Origin: Amoeboaphelidium protococcarum
Lineage: Eukaryota; Aphelidiomycota; Aphelidea
NCBI GenBank assembly: GCA_023515745.1
Contig: JALECJ010000025.1
Location: 54,787 to 118,786 of the forward strand
Direction of reading: 5' to 3'
DNA length: 64,000 nucleotides
Part shown: positions 1-12,655 of the stretch, one piece after another
How the letters are laid out: every line of letters begins with the position of its first letter
Numbering within the stretch: position 1 is the first letter of the stretch
Translations under genes and position numbers: made by a program
The notes under the pieces: model-generated
Databases searched by the model: none
What the model was told of the DNA's origin: nothing
Seen by the model: the letters and a program-made list of their open reading frames with translations, nothing else

Positions 1-1039
1 TTATAGCCGCATTAGCTCCTCTCTTCTTTGGTGGTCGTTACATTTATGATTATGCAACAGCACGGCCCGCCTAAGTATCTCCCGGAACCGATACTACAGT
101 GGAGTCCACCTACTGGAAAGGATCATTCAGATTAACAATGACGGGGACTTTGGCCAATCTCTCGGCATCCTGCTCATCCCAAATAATCTAATCTTCCCAC
201 TCTCCATCAATAAGATCAAAGTTGGGAATATTTCTTAGTCTTTATTCTATTAGATCTAATGAGCCTAATTTATCGCAATTCTCCTAATCACTGACATCCC
301 AGATAATATCATCTTCCCAATTAGTGATACTAATTGGATGTAGATCATGTTATTCTTACTTTGAAAGATGATGAACTTGATCAGAACTCTAAATCATTAG
401 ATTATTTTAAAAAGATTTATCCACTTAAGAATATCTGAGCTAGTTGTGATGTCCAGTGTCCGACTTTTATGGTAGTGGTCTATAGCTATTAAAGAGCTCT
501 AAATCATTCGGAGCAGGTGTATTCAATTTCTCCAACCAGACTTGAATCTCTTTAGGCAACGGTTCCTCCACAGAATCTTGAACTTTATAAGCTCTAGTAC
601 TACCAGCCGTTCGTTAGGAACTATTAGATTGAATACCACTGAATAACTCTGTAAATTTCAAAGGACCATCCTTGGTAAATAGTGGGAAAACCTATTTGAC
701 TTCTTCCTCTGTTGCCACCCGCCTCGAGTCATCGTCGACATTATTGATATTAAGAGGCTTCATCTCCGCAGATTACTACTTCCTTGATGACAATGGATCC
801 TCATCCTCATCTAATGCAATAAGATCATCATCATCAACATCAATTTCACTCAAATCTGATCCTGCGACATCACCATTTAATGACTAAAGAGACGCATTAA
901 CTACACCTTTTGAATCAGATGAACCATTCTGCATAGACTACAGACCAGCCAGTGCGTTCCCACTCAACAAAGACGCTAATTCCTAATCTCCACTATCACC
1001 CAAATTTCCAAACAGTAAGCTAGCAGGAATTCCATTCAT
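1..1039 (-). CDS. TAF1: Transcription initiation factor TFIID subunit 1 (TAF1), N-terminal part, cut by window edge
   Basis: TAF1 is the TFIID scaffold that touches TBP and core promoters in the nucleus. The frame opens at the ATG whose complement is 1037-1039 and stays open to the window start, with TAA/TAG read as Gln, so about 346 residues are present and the 3' part is missing. Near the N-terminus lies a TAND-like motif, LLFGNLGDSG, similar to the TBP-inhibitory TAND1 of animal TAF1 (FLFGN). Downstream are two copies of the TAF1 signature W-E-D-x-I-I-W-D (SITNWEDDIIWD, then GEWEDQIIWDEQD), followed by a conserved D-P-F stretch. An acidic DDDDLIALDEDED segment precedes them. The HAT-like core and bromodomains would lie beyond the edge. 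It is divergent from GPI; the 253-bp gap probably holds both promoters. Confidence 0.85.
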
Positions 1040-1292
1040 ACTGATAATCTGTATAATGGCGCTTAATTAATAACACTAAAATGATATTTAAGACAGACTT
1101 ACACTACCTAGTTGTCAATAGTCGAGAGAGTTGGAGCTGTTCAGAGTTTTCAGAGGAGGAAAAAGAGAGGGACGAACAAAGAAGAAAGCGCGCGTGTCAA
1201 TTAAACGATCGTCTCTTCAAGAGAAATTTCCCTCCAATGCAAAGTTGCCTCAGTTGAACTCCATAGCTATAAAGTTAAGAATTGTAAAAAAA

Positions 1293-2960
<1,668 letters not shown>

Positions 2961-3341
2961 GGTATATCGTATTGATATACTGGCACTACTATCATTGTGA
3001 GATACAATTGAACTAATGCCACTTTTGAATATTAATAAATGGCGATAAATCTAATGATATTCTCATTTTAACGCTTGAATATTAGCATGTATACTTCGGT
3101 ATGAGGCTGCTAATTCACAAGCGCACATACCCAGGTGAGGCTAAGGTTCGATTGACGTGTTATGTCATTTCGGATGCCTCGACACATCTATAAACACCAC
3201 GGCAAGATCATTTTAAAAGAGACAGACATTTCCAGTAGCAAAAAAAGGAAAGTAAATCAGGTCAACTAGTGGAATAAAGTCTATTCGTTCATCAGTTCAA
3301 CTTGCGACTGCTTTCTAACCTTTAATTGAGCATTGTAAGCT
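2961..3341. other. Intergenic, no gene seen
   Basis: AT-rich sequence between the end of GPI and the end of the Fanzor-like fragment. I see no conserved protein, RNA gene or repeat here. Confidence 0.6.
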
Positions 3342-4110
3342 TCATGACAAAGCGCTTTACATCTGCTTCCTAGATTGCTTCATTATAAAGAAAGTCATCA
3401 CTAATGTTTACCGAGCTTAAGCGCACGGACTCATTAAATAACAAAGCGCAATGGAAAAGTGCCCCCATTCACCATCATGTACAGCCCAATATACAAAATA
3501 TTGAAGGCTGCATTGCTATCGCCGTTCATCTGATGATTAGGCTTTACAGTACATACAGACAAACTTGTCCTGCGGACGTCGATATCTCGTACCAAAGCTG
3601 TGGCAAACACAGCATCTTGAACTAGTCCACGGCTCAGGTGTTAGAACCACCGTGGCATATTTGTTCAAGATATACCTTAGCTGCACGAGAGGAGGCAATT
3701 TCTTTCTACCAAAACCAATAAATCGTACTAGCCGCGTTTGCCACAGAAATAAAAGACATCCGTTCAAGTGGTGACACCCGTCCTGCATAATCATACCCAT
3801 TGGGATTGTTCCTTTGAGCTGCTTTAAGCGCTGACTCAAATTGCACCCATGACCAACGATAAAACTACTGTACTGTTTATTCTGAGCAGAAGAATTCAAA
3901 CCATCAAAGGAGAGAGAGACGAGTTCATGCTCTGCAAAAAGCTTAATCGTCACACCCACCAAAAGCGCGTAAAACCGAACAGGCGTGATTAATCGTATCG
4001 TTGCAGAGTGAATTGAAAATTTAAACTCGTTGTGTTTCAACGCTTCAAACTCGTTTAGATCCTTTCTTTCTTTTTCTTTCTGATCAGGTGAAAGAGTTTT
4101 GACTATTACT
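3342..4110 (-). mobile_element. Fanzor/TnpB-like (OrfB zinc-ribbon) fragment, probably decayed
   Basis: The frame runs on the minus strand from about 4110 to TGA at 3342-3344. Its second half matches the end of TnpB/Fanzor RNA-guided nucleases: a GFGRKKLPP loop, then a short helix (QLRYILNKYATVV), then a segment like the family's ExxTSxxCxxC (EPWTSSRCCVC), a second CxxC (CMYC) completing a four-Cys zinc ribbon, and an Asp a few residues later that could be RuvC-III. No in-frame ATG precedes the conserved part, the RuvC-I and RuvC-II acids cannot be assigned, and the N-terminal half of a normal element is absent. I read it as a transposon remnant rather than a working gene; a spliced 5' exon cannot be excluded. 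No terminal inverted repeats were found by eye. Confidence 0.45.
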
Positions 4111-4197
4111 GTACTATCATCACTGCTTATTATTGATATAAGGTTATAGTTGACTTTCTCATCACTTTAAGTTTATTTCTGTAAAATTAAAAAGATT

Positions 4198-5754
4198 ATG
4201 TCTCCGTCTAGAATAGCAAGTGTAAGTCCATTGCGAAGTAATGATAATTAGTACAGTCGTTCGGTGAGAGATGAATTGAAGCAGAAAGTTGTGCATGATT
4301 TAACTGATTCTGTTAGATGGAAATTTGAAGATGGATAAATGTATAATGATGCTCATGATGATGTTTAATTTGATGCCATGTCTGCTGATATAAATCCCTC
4401 TTATAACTCCCACCATCCAGAGTCTGCTTCAGTTAGACCTTTATCTGTTTCACCTCAACAGCATACAAAGAATCATATTCATACTAATAATGATAATTAT
4501 AGTAATAATAAAAAGTAAGGTCGTAAAGATTAAAATTATAAAATGACTGTCGCTGGCATGGAGGAGCGCATGTAAAGATTCAAAATTAATTGTCAAGAGT
4601 AAATGTAAAGATAATTATAGTAGGAGATGAATGAATTTAGAGAGAACCAGTTGGCGGTAATTGAGCAAGCTGCACATGCCAAGTATCAGTAATAGTTGCA
4701 TGCAATGAAGCAGGAAATGTATAAAGATGTGCTATAGAGAGAGATTGATTTGATGCAGAAATCGGAGGTTCTTGATAAGGAGATCAAGTTGGGCCGTCAG
4801 ATCTTGGAGGATGAGATGAAGCAGTAGAGGCAGGAGATGTTGTTTGAGATGGAGTAATTCAGGTTGAAAGATTCTGCATTGTAACGAGAGCTTGAGGGGG
4901 CTATACGAGCGGCCAAGCTGGAAGAGGAACAGTACAAGAGTAAGATGTCTGCAGCTCATGAAAAGGCTATGGAAGCTCAGCGATTGAAGGATAGTTATTA
5001 GGTGCGTCTGAGAGATGAGATGCTACAATATTAATTGAAATTTGATAAGGAACATGCACGCGAGTTGGAGTAAGCGAAAGCTGAACGTATACATTTGGAG
5101 AGTGAACGGCAATCGCTGAAAGAGAGATCTCTCAATTTTGAATTTTTGAAATCTTAGTTGGAAGAGTTGAAATAGAAGAATGCATCGTTATAGAATGAAC
5201 TGGAATCTAACAAGACTGCCATGAAGAATCTGAAGCATGATAATGAACAATTGATGCGGGTAAATTCCGGTTATGAATAACAAGTGAAGCAGTGGAACAA
5301 GGATCAAGATTAGCTGTCTCTATCTAGATAGCAAGAGATTAAGCAATTTCAGACAAAGATTCAGAATTTGGAGCAAGTTTGTGCTCAGAGATCTTCAGAA
5401 GTGGCCACGTTTGGATAGAGATTAAAGGATTCCCTGGCAGATTCTCACCGATACCGAAAATTGTACAAGAGATACAAGAGTGAACATGAATCCCTGGCTC
5501 AGAGTGTGCAGTCTCTGATAATGGAGAATTAGAATTTATAATCTGGTCATGATGAAAGTTATCTCAAGATTCAGAATTTGCAGAGGGAACTCACTGATTG
5601 TAAAGTGATGCTTAAACATGCTCAGTCGGCGTTGAACAGTAATGCTGCTGGTGGTCTCGCCGCTCAATCACTTCGACGGAGTTAGATGCGATAGACATCA
5701 CCTGTTCCAGATGTTATTCCACCTTTGCAGAATATTTTGCAATCTTAAAAATGA
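4198..5754 (+). CDS. Coiled-coil protein of unknown function
   Basis: Single-exon frame of 518 residues (ATG 4198, TGA 5752-5754). After about 110 Ser/Asn-rich residues, including RSVRDELKQKVVHDLTDSVR near the N-terminus, almost the whole protein (about residues 120-490) is a charged, Gln-rich, heptad-like coiled coil. The tail is basic and Ser/Gln-rich. Many of the coiled-coil glutamines are TAA or TAG, so under the standard code this would look like noise. It resembles centrosomal or ciliary coiled-coil proteins in general character, and this genome has CEP164 and B9D1, but I see no diagnostic motif, so no family is assigned. Confidence 0.8.
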
Positions 5755-5945
5755 ATGTTATTGTTTTTAATTTACGATTATGATGCTTTGAGTCACTTTC
5801 TATTCCGGTTTGGATTTCTTTCAACACGCTTCTACTGTGTATTGTATTGTAGATCTTTAGCAAATCAAATCAAACCAGTTCCTCCTTCTGACAATCGTTA
5901 CAAATGTATTTTTTGTTCTACAGAAATTTTAGTTTGGTGAGAATA

Positions 5946-6368
5946 ATGAAAAAATACATATCCAAAGGTAACAATTACCTTTTTATCAAATTGACGCCTC
6001 AAAATTATGCTATTAATGATTGAAAAAGAGTGTAGGCGGAGATTTGGTTGAAGAGGCACCGTGGTATGTCAAAGTGTTCACGCAGATTAAGGACATTCTG
6101 ACAACTCTACTGGCATTCTTTATGAGTTTTGTGTACAACTTTTACAAGGTATGGTTATATGAGTTAATGATAAAACCTATTTAAAATGTCCAAGTTAGTG
6201 TAGCCAAATGATAATTAATATAGTGCTGCAAAGCGAAAGAAGGATGATGATTATTATGGTGGACCAAGTGGTGGTGGTGGTGGTAGTGGTAAGCGAATGG
6301 GCGGAATCAGTGGAGACTAACAAGTGATGCAACATGGTCCCTCTTGTTCCACTGGCAAATGTGGATGA
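5946..6368 (+). CDS. SELENOK: Selenoprotein K-like ER membrane protein, cysteine form
   Basis: Three exons: 5946-5967, 6036-6148, 6204-6368, giving 99 residues (animal SelK is about 94). SelK is a small single-pass ER protein linked to ERAD and to palmitoylation with DHHC6. The N-terminus MKKYISKGGD matches the family's YxSNG start. One membrane helix follows (ILTTLLAFFMSFVYNFY), then a Lys/Gly-rich tail with GGPSGGGGG and RMGG. The C-terminus is GKCG followed by TGA; in animal SelK the equivalent tail is GGUGR, so Cys sits where Sec is expected. Both introns end in GTGTAG and must be removed: reading through intron 1 hits an in-frame TGA. Assignment rests on overall architecture and on both termini. 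Confidence 0.75.
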
Positions 6369-6477
6369 TATAATAAATGATGATAAGTCGCCATAAAGAA
6401 TCTAAATTACAGCACCTATTTACTTTACTACGAATTGATCATTAGATAGAGATCTATGTACAGTATATACATAAAGT

Positions 6478-7668
6478 TCAATCACTTATCAAACCTTTGG
6501 CAATGATGGACTTCATAATCTCATTAGTTCCCTCCAGGATTCTATGGACACGTAAATCTCTAACGTATTATTGCACCTTGTAGTCTTTCAGATATCCATA
6601 TCCGCCATGAAGTTACAAGGCTTAATCACAAATCTGGAAACACTCCTCGGTGGCAAACTGCTTGGCCATGGCGCAGTATGACGGTGCAGCTGGACTATTG
6701 GCATCCAGTTGACGTGCAGCCAGTCTCACCATTTCCCTGCTGGCTGTCAATCTAGTGGACATGTCGGCCAATTTGAATTACACATCTTGGAAGGAGGATA
6801 GTGCCTGGCCAAACTGCTTCCTATCTTTAACATACTACACCGTCTATTGCAGAGCCGCGTGTGCACCACCAAGAGAACAAGATGCAATATTAATTCTGCC
6901 TCCATTCAGACCACGCATTGCAATCTTGAATCCTTCACCTTCTGCACCAAGTCGATTCTCCACCGGCACTTTGACATCCTCCATAATTACGGCCCTGGTA
7001 GGCTGCGAAGACCATCCCAGCTTGGCCTCCTTCTTGCCAAACTACAAACCATCCATTCTACGTTCAAGCAGTAGAGCGCTGATTCCTTTTGGACCGGCAG
7101 CACCAGTCCTGGTCATCACAATATACAGATCAGTATCACCCGCCCCGCTGATGAAAGCCTTTGAACCATTGACCACGTAATACTTTCCATCCTCGCTCAA
7201 CTTTGCGCTAGTGGACAAATTACCAGCATCAGAGCCAGCGCCACTTTCAGTCAAGCAGTATGATCCTAGAATGTCCATGTTGGATAGTCGCTAACAATAT
7301 CTCGCTCTCAACTCCTCACTGCCAAACTGATCCACCATCCAATTTACCATATTATGAATACTCAAGTACGCCGTTGTACTTACACAACCGCTACTAAGAG
7401 CCTCAAACACCACACTAGACTACAAGCGAGACAACTGCATTCCCCCAACATCTTCCCTCACGTACAGTCCACCAAATCCCAACTCTGCCATCTCTTTCAA
7501 CTTATCCACGGGGAATATCTCTTTCTCATCCCACTCCTGCATGTGTGGTAGTAGGGACTTTTAAGCATAATCATAAGCCAACTATTAAATCTCCTTCTCA
7601 TCTTCACTCAATCCAACAGACATGTCTATGCCAGCAATATTAGAGAACGATACTCTTGATTACAACAT
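6478..7668 (-). CDS. ACAD8: Isobutyryl-CoA dehydrogenase-like acyl-CoA dehydrogenase
   Basis: FAD-dependent mitochondrial acyl-CoA dehydrogenase; the closest pattern is ACAD8 of valine breakdown (isobutyryl-CoA to methacrylyl-CoA). Single exon, 396 residues, TGA at 6478-6480. The chosen ATG gives [13 protein letters not shown], a plausible mitochondrial presequence. Motifs: [16 protein letters not shown] (ACAD signature 1), [36 protein letters not shown], and [10 protein letters not shown] with the catalytic Glu at about residue 379. A short/branched-chain paralogue remains possible because substrate residues were not compared. It is divergent from DAP3 across 356 bp; both products are mitochondrial, so a shared promoter is possible. 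Confidence 0.9.
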
Positions 7669-8024
7669 CAATGTAGAAGCTTTCACTAACGGAACATTTA
7701 CTCTAGAAACTCTCGACAGCATTTAATGGAGATCGCAATACTGATTCTATTAAGATTTTTGATTTGGAATTCCAAGCGAATGTAGAGCACGTAAAATAAG
7801 GTCCAAGTTTAAAGAATAGTTTTATTACTATACTGTATGTTTAAGTGTATTACGGATGTGAAGAGAAAGAGACGGTGAGAAATTTCCTCTTCAAACAAAG
7901 CTTTATCAAATCGGCGGCTTTCTTCATTCGAATCTTTCTCAAGGCTTTTTTATCTTGATTTCGCTAATTAGCATCAGAGTATTGTTTAGATCGATTTAAT
8001 ATCTCAGTGAATCTTACGGATATT
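7669..8024. promoter_or_regulatory. Divergent intergenic region between ACAD8 and DAP3
   Basis: 356 bp separating two divergent genes for mitochondrial proteins. It must contain both start regions. I see no recognisable core element and no further ORF worth calling. Confidence 0.4.
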
Positions 8025-9339
8025 ATGATGAGATTAGCATAGAATAAAATTGGCATTTAGAAGCATTTAACTATCATACGAAGTGCTAGTGGAAATGCGC
8101 AGTAAAAGGCATAGAACGCGTCAGGATCTCAACTCAAGCAGGTACGCTCCCATTTGAATTGGATATCACCATGATTAGCGAGTATGACAATTGATCTATC
8201 ATTGATGTGTGTAGGAAGTTGAAGTGACTATTCCTAAATTACCGCGTGAATCTATATATCTTCCATAGAATCCTGTATCTTTAAAGTAGCTGGATATAGA
8301 TTCGATTTAGGATCACGCGTCTTTGAATCAGGTATTCGCTCTGGGTACACAGAGTCCTTTGAGTGGATGGAAAAGTGATCAGGGAAAGTCGTTATCACAG
8401 TGGTCAATGGCAGCGAATTTATTTGGCATGCATCCGGGTATCAGAAATTATATTGAAGCATCCAAGAGTAGTGGTTTCCTATGGAGAAAGTGTGGCGCTA
8501 GTGCCGTAGAACACGTCATCAAAGAGGGTAAGAATGTGATTCTTCATGGTCCGTCTAATAGTGGAAAGAGTGTTGTTCTTGCATAGATTATGCAAGCCCT
8601 GCAATTGAATACTTCGCGTCCGCCAATCTTAATTCATATTCCAAATCTATAAAAGATTGTGGATGGCTCATATGCGTATCAGTTGAATGAGGATACTTTG
8701 CTTTGGGATCAGCCCGAGTTTTAGAATTAATTTAATCAATACTTTGTTTAGCTTAATCAGCGATCATTACAAGGATTGAAGTTGAATACGGAATGGAAGT
8801 CAGCTTCCAAGTCTTTTGGACCTGACACTCTGGTACGAGATGCTCTACTGAATTCTGGTAAAGATTCGTGGATGTTTACCAAGTAGCTATTGGAGAGGTT
8901 GGCTGTCGAGTCTGATTAGAAAGTCGTTGTTCTGGTTGATGGTCTGAATGCTCTCGATCAGTTTACGCGTTACTCTGATTAGAATGGATTAAAGCTGAAG
9001 GGCGACCAGCTGACTCTGTTATCATGTATCTAGCGTATATTCAGCGGTGACTTGAAGTTGTAAAATGGTTAGCTTATTGGTGCTTCCACCGGATTTATGC
9101 TAAGAAAATTGGACAGCGATCAAGTATAAACACTTGGTTCTGATTTTGAGTAAATCTAGGTGCCCAATTATGACTTGGCAGAGTTACAAGCAATGCTTAA
9201 GCACTTGATGCGAACTAATCTATTGCCTGCAGATGGTGGCGCTGGATCTGTTGATGCTCGTAGAATAATGTTCATGACTGGCGGTAATCCTAGTCAAGTG
9301 CTTAAATATTGTATCGAGCGGCCTCTATTTCAGAGTTGA
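8025..9339 (+). CDS. DAP3: Mitochondrial small-subunit ribosomal protein mS29 (DAP3), P-loop GTP-binding
   Basis: Two exons, 8025-8141 and 8215-9339, giving 413 residues. The 73-nt intron ends GTGTAG. DAP3/mS29 is the GTP-binding protein in the head of the mitochondrial small ribosomal subunit. The start MMRLAQNKIGIQKHLTIIRSA is basic and free of acidic residues, as expected of a mitochondrial presequence, and supports the first ATG of the ATGATG pair. The Walker A motif GPSNSGKS (residues 151-158) is followed by a strand ending VVVLVDGLNAL (Walker B). Late features are the LRKLDSDQ segment and GGNPSQVLKYC near the C-terminus, both typical of DAP3. Many TAA/TAG codons fall at Gln positions. 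Confidence 0.88.
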
Positions 9340-9493
9340 TATAGTAAGAGAATATTATTAAGGCGTGAAGCGTGGAAGAATATAGAAAGAGAGTTCATTT
9401 CGACATTACAATAAAACTTGTTCCCTATCAAGAGTCACATTTATAAAATACACACCACCAGCGACCGGCCGAGAGAGCATGTTTTTAACACAA

Positions 9494-10814
9494 TCATTTT
9501 CCACTCCGTTTAGATGCCGCAGCTTATCTCTGTACCGCCATCTCAATCTCCCTCTCTTCAGCGTCTAGTTACTTACGCTCCGCCTCCAATTCGGCCAATA
9601 ACTCTCGCTCCTTCTTCAGTATACTCTCCTCCTTGGCTTTCAACTCTGACTCCTTCTCCTTGACTTTCTGGAAGAAGGCCATCCTCATCTCCTCCTCCTT
9701 CTTGGACATTTCCATCTGATAACGCTTCTTTGTATCCATAATCTAATCTTCAAACTCTTCGTCAGACTTTAAAAGAGACACTGGGCGTCCGAGAGCTCGC
9801 AACTTACCCATTCGGTAATTGAAATAGTGCACAGATGATGTGGTCTCTGTCAAATCATGCAGGCAGCTGGACAGCAGTAATTATCTAAGTTGAACAAAAT
9901 CACAATTGGTCTCATTCTCAACTTCTACTACACCCCATTTATATTTGCGAGCACGCACTTGCTTACCATTACTGGATTAGACTACCTGATTAGCTCCAAT
10001 GACTGCGAACGGAAGTAAATCCTCAAATCCAACAACCTCTTCACGATCATCACAGAAAGACTTTGGATAAACTTTAATATCATACTTGTCCAGCTTCTCC
10101 ATAATCACAGTCTTCAACTACTCCCTCTCCTCAACAGTGAGTGTATCTGCTTTCGCAATCACGGGAATGACATTTGCTTTCGTGGACAGCACCTTCAGAC
10201 AATGGAAATCCAGTTCTTTGATACTGTGACAATGAGGTGAGATAAAGTATAGCAGAGCGTGGACTCGATTGTCGTTTGGCTTGTACCTGAAGACGCCCTG
10301 AGACTCTCTTTAGTGAAAGATATCAAACTACTTTTCCAAGTAAGATACAATAGGCTACAAATCATGTTCTCTATTCAATGCATCGCCAAATCCAGGACAG
10401 TCAATTAATCCAAGCTTTAGTTTAACTCCATTCTCCTCCAACTCAAATACATGATTTTCAATATGAGTAGTTTTATTTACAATCTTCATCTGCTATTGTT
10501 AGAGGAGGTCAGTAGAGAATAGAGTGTTTATGAATGTGCTCTTACCAAGTCCACTCTCACCCACCACCATGATGTTGAATGAATAAGACTTTCCTTTGAG
10601 CGCCAGCCTCACAAACTGCTGTCCAACCTCCTTCACACCCATGTCTTTATGCGCCTGCAGTTGGAACTACACAGGCACCGTCTTGAAAGGATCAGCATCA
10701 ACAAACGCAGCTTTCGACTGCAATGCATACTCCTACACAATTAAGAATCCAGCAAAACTAACTCGAAAATAGGTAAATTCTTTATTTTATATAATGTAAA
10801 CTTACTAAAGGCAT
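9494..10814 (-). CDS. Septin
   Basis: Filament-forming GTPase of the cortex, cytokinesis site and cilium base. Exon 1 is only 9 nt (10806-10814, Met-Pro-Leu); a 73-nt intron (10733-10805) ending GTGTAG follows, then exon 2 (9494-10732); total 415 residues. G1 is GESGLGKS (residues 61-68), G3 is DCPGFGD and G4 is AKAD. The septin-unique part follows the G domain, with [10 protein letters not shown]-like and KWGVVEVEN segments. The C-terminal 110 residues form a charged coiled coil ([18 protein letters not shown] onward), as in septins of the coiled-coil subgroup. Convergent with DAP3, 154 bp apart. Confidence 0.95.
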
Positions 10815-11171
10815 TGTATATAGTAATAAAAGTTGAATGGATATTATCTCAAGAGAATACAATATTTGAGTAGAATAGTCCTTGGTGAAAGAAGATTTTG
10901 GAGACGACGATTGGAACGGAAGAAAATACAGCGCGGCGCTTCATTACAATTGCGACTACTGTAAGCTTCTATTCTATCATTTACGCTTCAATCGATTGAA
11001 ACTGTCACTTAATCTTTATTATGGGCATTGTTTATGGCGCAAATTAATAAATAGTGAGAAGGTTGAAACGTCTGCAGTGCAGAATACCTGTTCTCGATAT
11101 TCGCTAGTAAAAGTATAATGAATTACACAAAAAATAGACCGAGGGCACTCATCGTATTAAAAGTTTCAATT
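10815..11171. other. Intergenic, no supported gene
   Basis: Sequence upstream of the septin and next to the broken Myb gene. Open frames exist on both strands but without recognisable protein features; with only TGA as stop, frames this long are expected by chance. Confidence 0.5.
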
Positions 11172-12383
11172 TTAAAGCAAGCATATGAATAAAATATATT
11201 TACTATTAAAAACCGTTTTACATGACCAACTGTCCGCGTCACCCACATTTCGGTATCTGTTAGCGCGCTTGAAAAAGATACGCAGGGCTGCTGTCTTGAG
11301 TCCATCAGTCAGTAACAGCATTTGCGAGCCAGAGCCTGGCAGCTTAAAAAACGTCCATCCTGATAAGCCTGGTCTTAAACTTTCACAGCCAATTATGATT
11401 CGTAATTCTTGTCCACATACTGTTCCCATTGAGGTAATGTTCAAATTTTATTCATAATCTAGGAAGCATCTTTGTGCGCAGACAGAATTCTGGATCTCCT
11501 ACGCGTGTAATACATATATATCATCTTAATCATACCGAGATGTATGGTATGGAGAAGATCAATTGGAAAAGCAGAACAGCAATTTAAACCAGGTAATTTC
11601 ATTCTTTATCAATTGCGCACTTAAAGACTACTGGCAGATTTGGGAAATACTTGACCAGAGATCCATTATAGTAGCATCTCTCGACATCCATTTTGTTGGA
11701 CTTTCCTATCAGATCTGGCTTTCCAATCACTCCTGGATCCTCAAAGATCCATTAGCCTACTTCATAGTCGTAAATATAAACCACCACACTTCCTTATAAC
11801 GAGCGTGTATTTTTGTTAATGACACGCTACGGTGACACCTTGGAAATGTTGTCAAACTGACGGAACTCAATCTATTCTTCAGGCAAAACGTATTAAATAA
11901 ACGTGACACCAAAGACGCACTTAAATACACCACCGGGGAAGCGCTTCTTTCGGACTTAGAGTCATAATCTGATTGTACTGCAGCTACCATCTCATTGTTC
12001 CACTAGCCGTGTACTTAGTAATCATTAGGATTGACTAGATTAGCATAGGCCTGCTCTCTTGCAGCCAGAACAGCCTGCATCTGCTCAGCCGGGATGCGAC
12101 CTCTATCCAAGGACCCAATGGCGTACCAAGAATCCATGGCTGCATATTATCCGGATCAACTCCTGCCCGAATCAAATACTACAAGACGCTGCGGCAACGA
12201 TCTTTGAGCTAGCCAGGAGTACGGTGAGTCAGACCAGCGAAATCAGGATCTTGCAGTATTACAGACCAGCTAGTTGGACCGTACCTCTGCATACCACGTC
12301 TTAACAGCCTTGTTTCATGCGGTGTACTGTTTATGGGCCAATTTTCAATCTATTTACCTGTAACTCAACCATTGACTGCACAT
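11172..12383 (-). pseudogene. Myb/telobox-domain gene with interrupted reading frame
   Basis: Minus-strand coding material in at least three frames. At 12117-12308 the translation has a telobox-type Myb/SANT repeat: LLRRGMQRYGPTSW, ILQDPDFAGLTHRTPGQLKD, CRSV, matching W-x-x-IL-x-DPxF-x(n)-RTxxxLKDxxR of telomere- or promoter-binding Myb proteins. After LGTPLG the frame shifts by one base in the GGG near 12113-12118 and continues as SLDRGRIPAEQMQAV and onward to about 11934. A third frame (11599-11871: IEFRQFDNISKVSPQRV to VVVYIYDYEVGQWIFEDPG) continues the protein-like character, perhaps across an intron, and a fourth (11172-11440) may be the tail. None of these junctions has the usual TGTAG acceptor. 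Either a decaying gene or one carrying a sequence error; the Myb call itself is fairly safe. Confidence 0.55.
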
Positions 12384-12457
12384 AAAGGTTTTCTATTATT
12401 CAAATTGCACTCAATACAGAACCAAAGGACTTTAAGCGTATAACCAGGTTTTATACG

Positions 12458-12655
12458 ATGTCCACTGACGATCTTCTCTTCAATGCCCAGCCTCAATGGG
12501 ACACATTGTACTATGCAATGGATCAAACATCATTCACTTCCATTGGAAGGAAAAGAAAGTGGCGATTAACGCGAGATGTGTCTAAGAAGCACATCGAAAT
12601 GTGGCGTTATGTCGTGAGATTTGCAATTAATGATAAAACGTCGTTGCTTTACTGA
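12458..12655 (+). CDS. Small hypothetical protein, 65 residues
   Basis: An ATG-to-TGA frame with no in-frame TAA/TAG, divergent from the Myb gene. The product is mixed and basic (GRKRKWRLTRDVSKKH in the middle) with Trp/Tyr-rich flanks, no signal peptide and no membrane segment. I do not recognise it; a chance ORF is quite possible. Confidence 0.3.
   Translation: MSTDDLLFNAQPQWDTLYYAMDQTSFTSIGRKRKWRLTRDVSKKHIEMWRYVVRFAINDKTSLLY

Noticed and set aside
5968-6035. Reading introns as coding sequence because TAG is sense
   Set aside because: Several introns contain in-frame TGA or break family motifs, while removal restores exact matches in SelK, B9D1, COQ6 and the aminotransferase.
6366-6380. 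TGA at the end of the SelK-like gene as selenocysteine
   Set aside because: Reading through adds only Tyr-Asn-Lys before another TGA, and the family Sec position is already filled by the Cys in GKCG; no SECIS-like hairpin was recognised.
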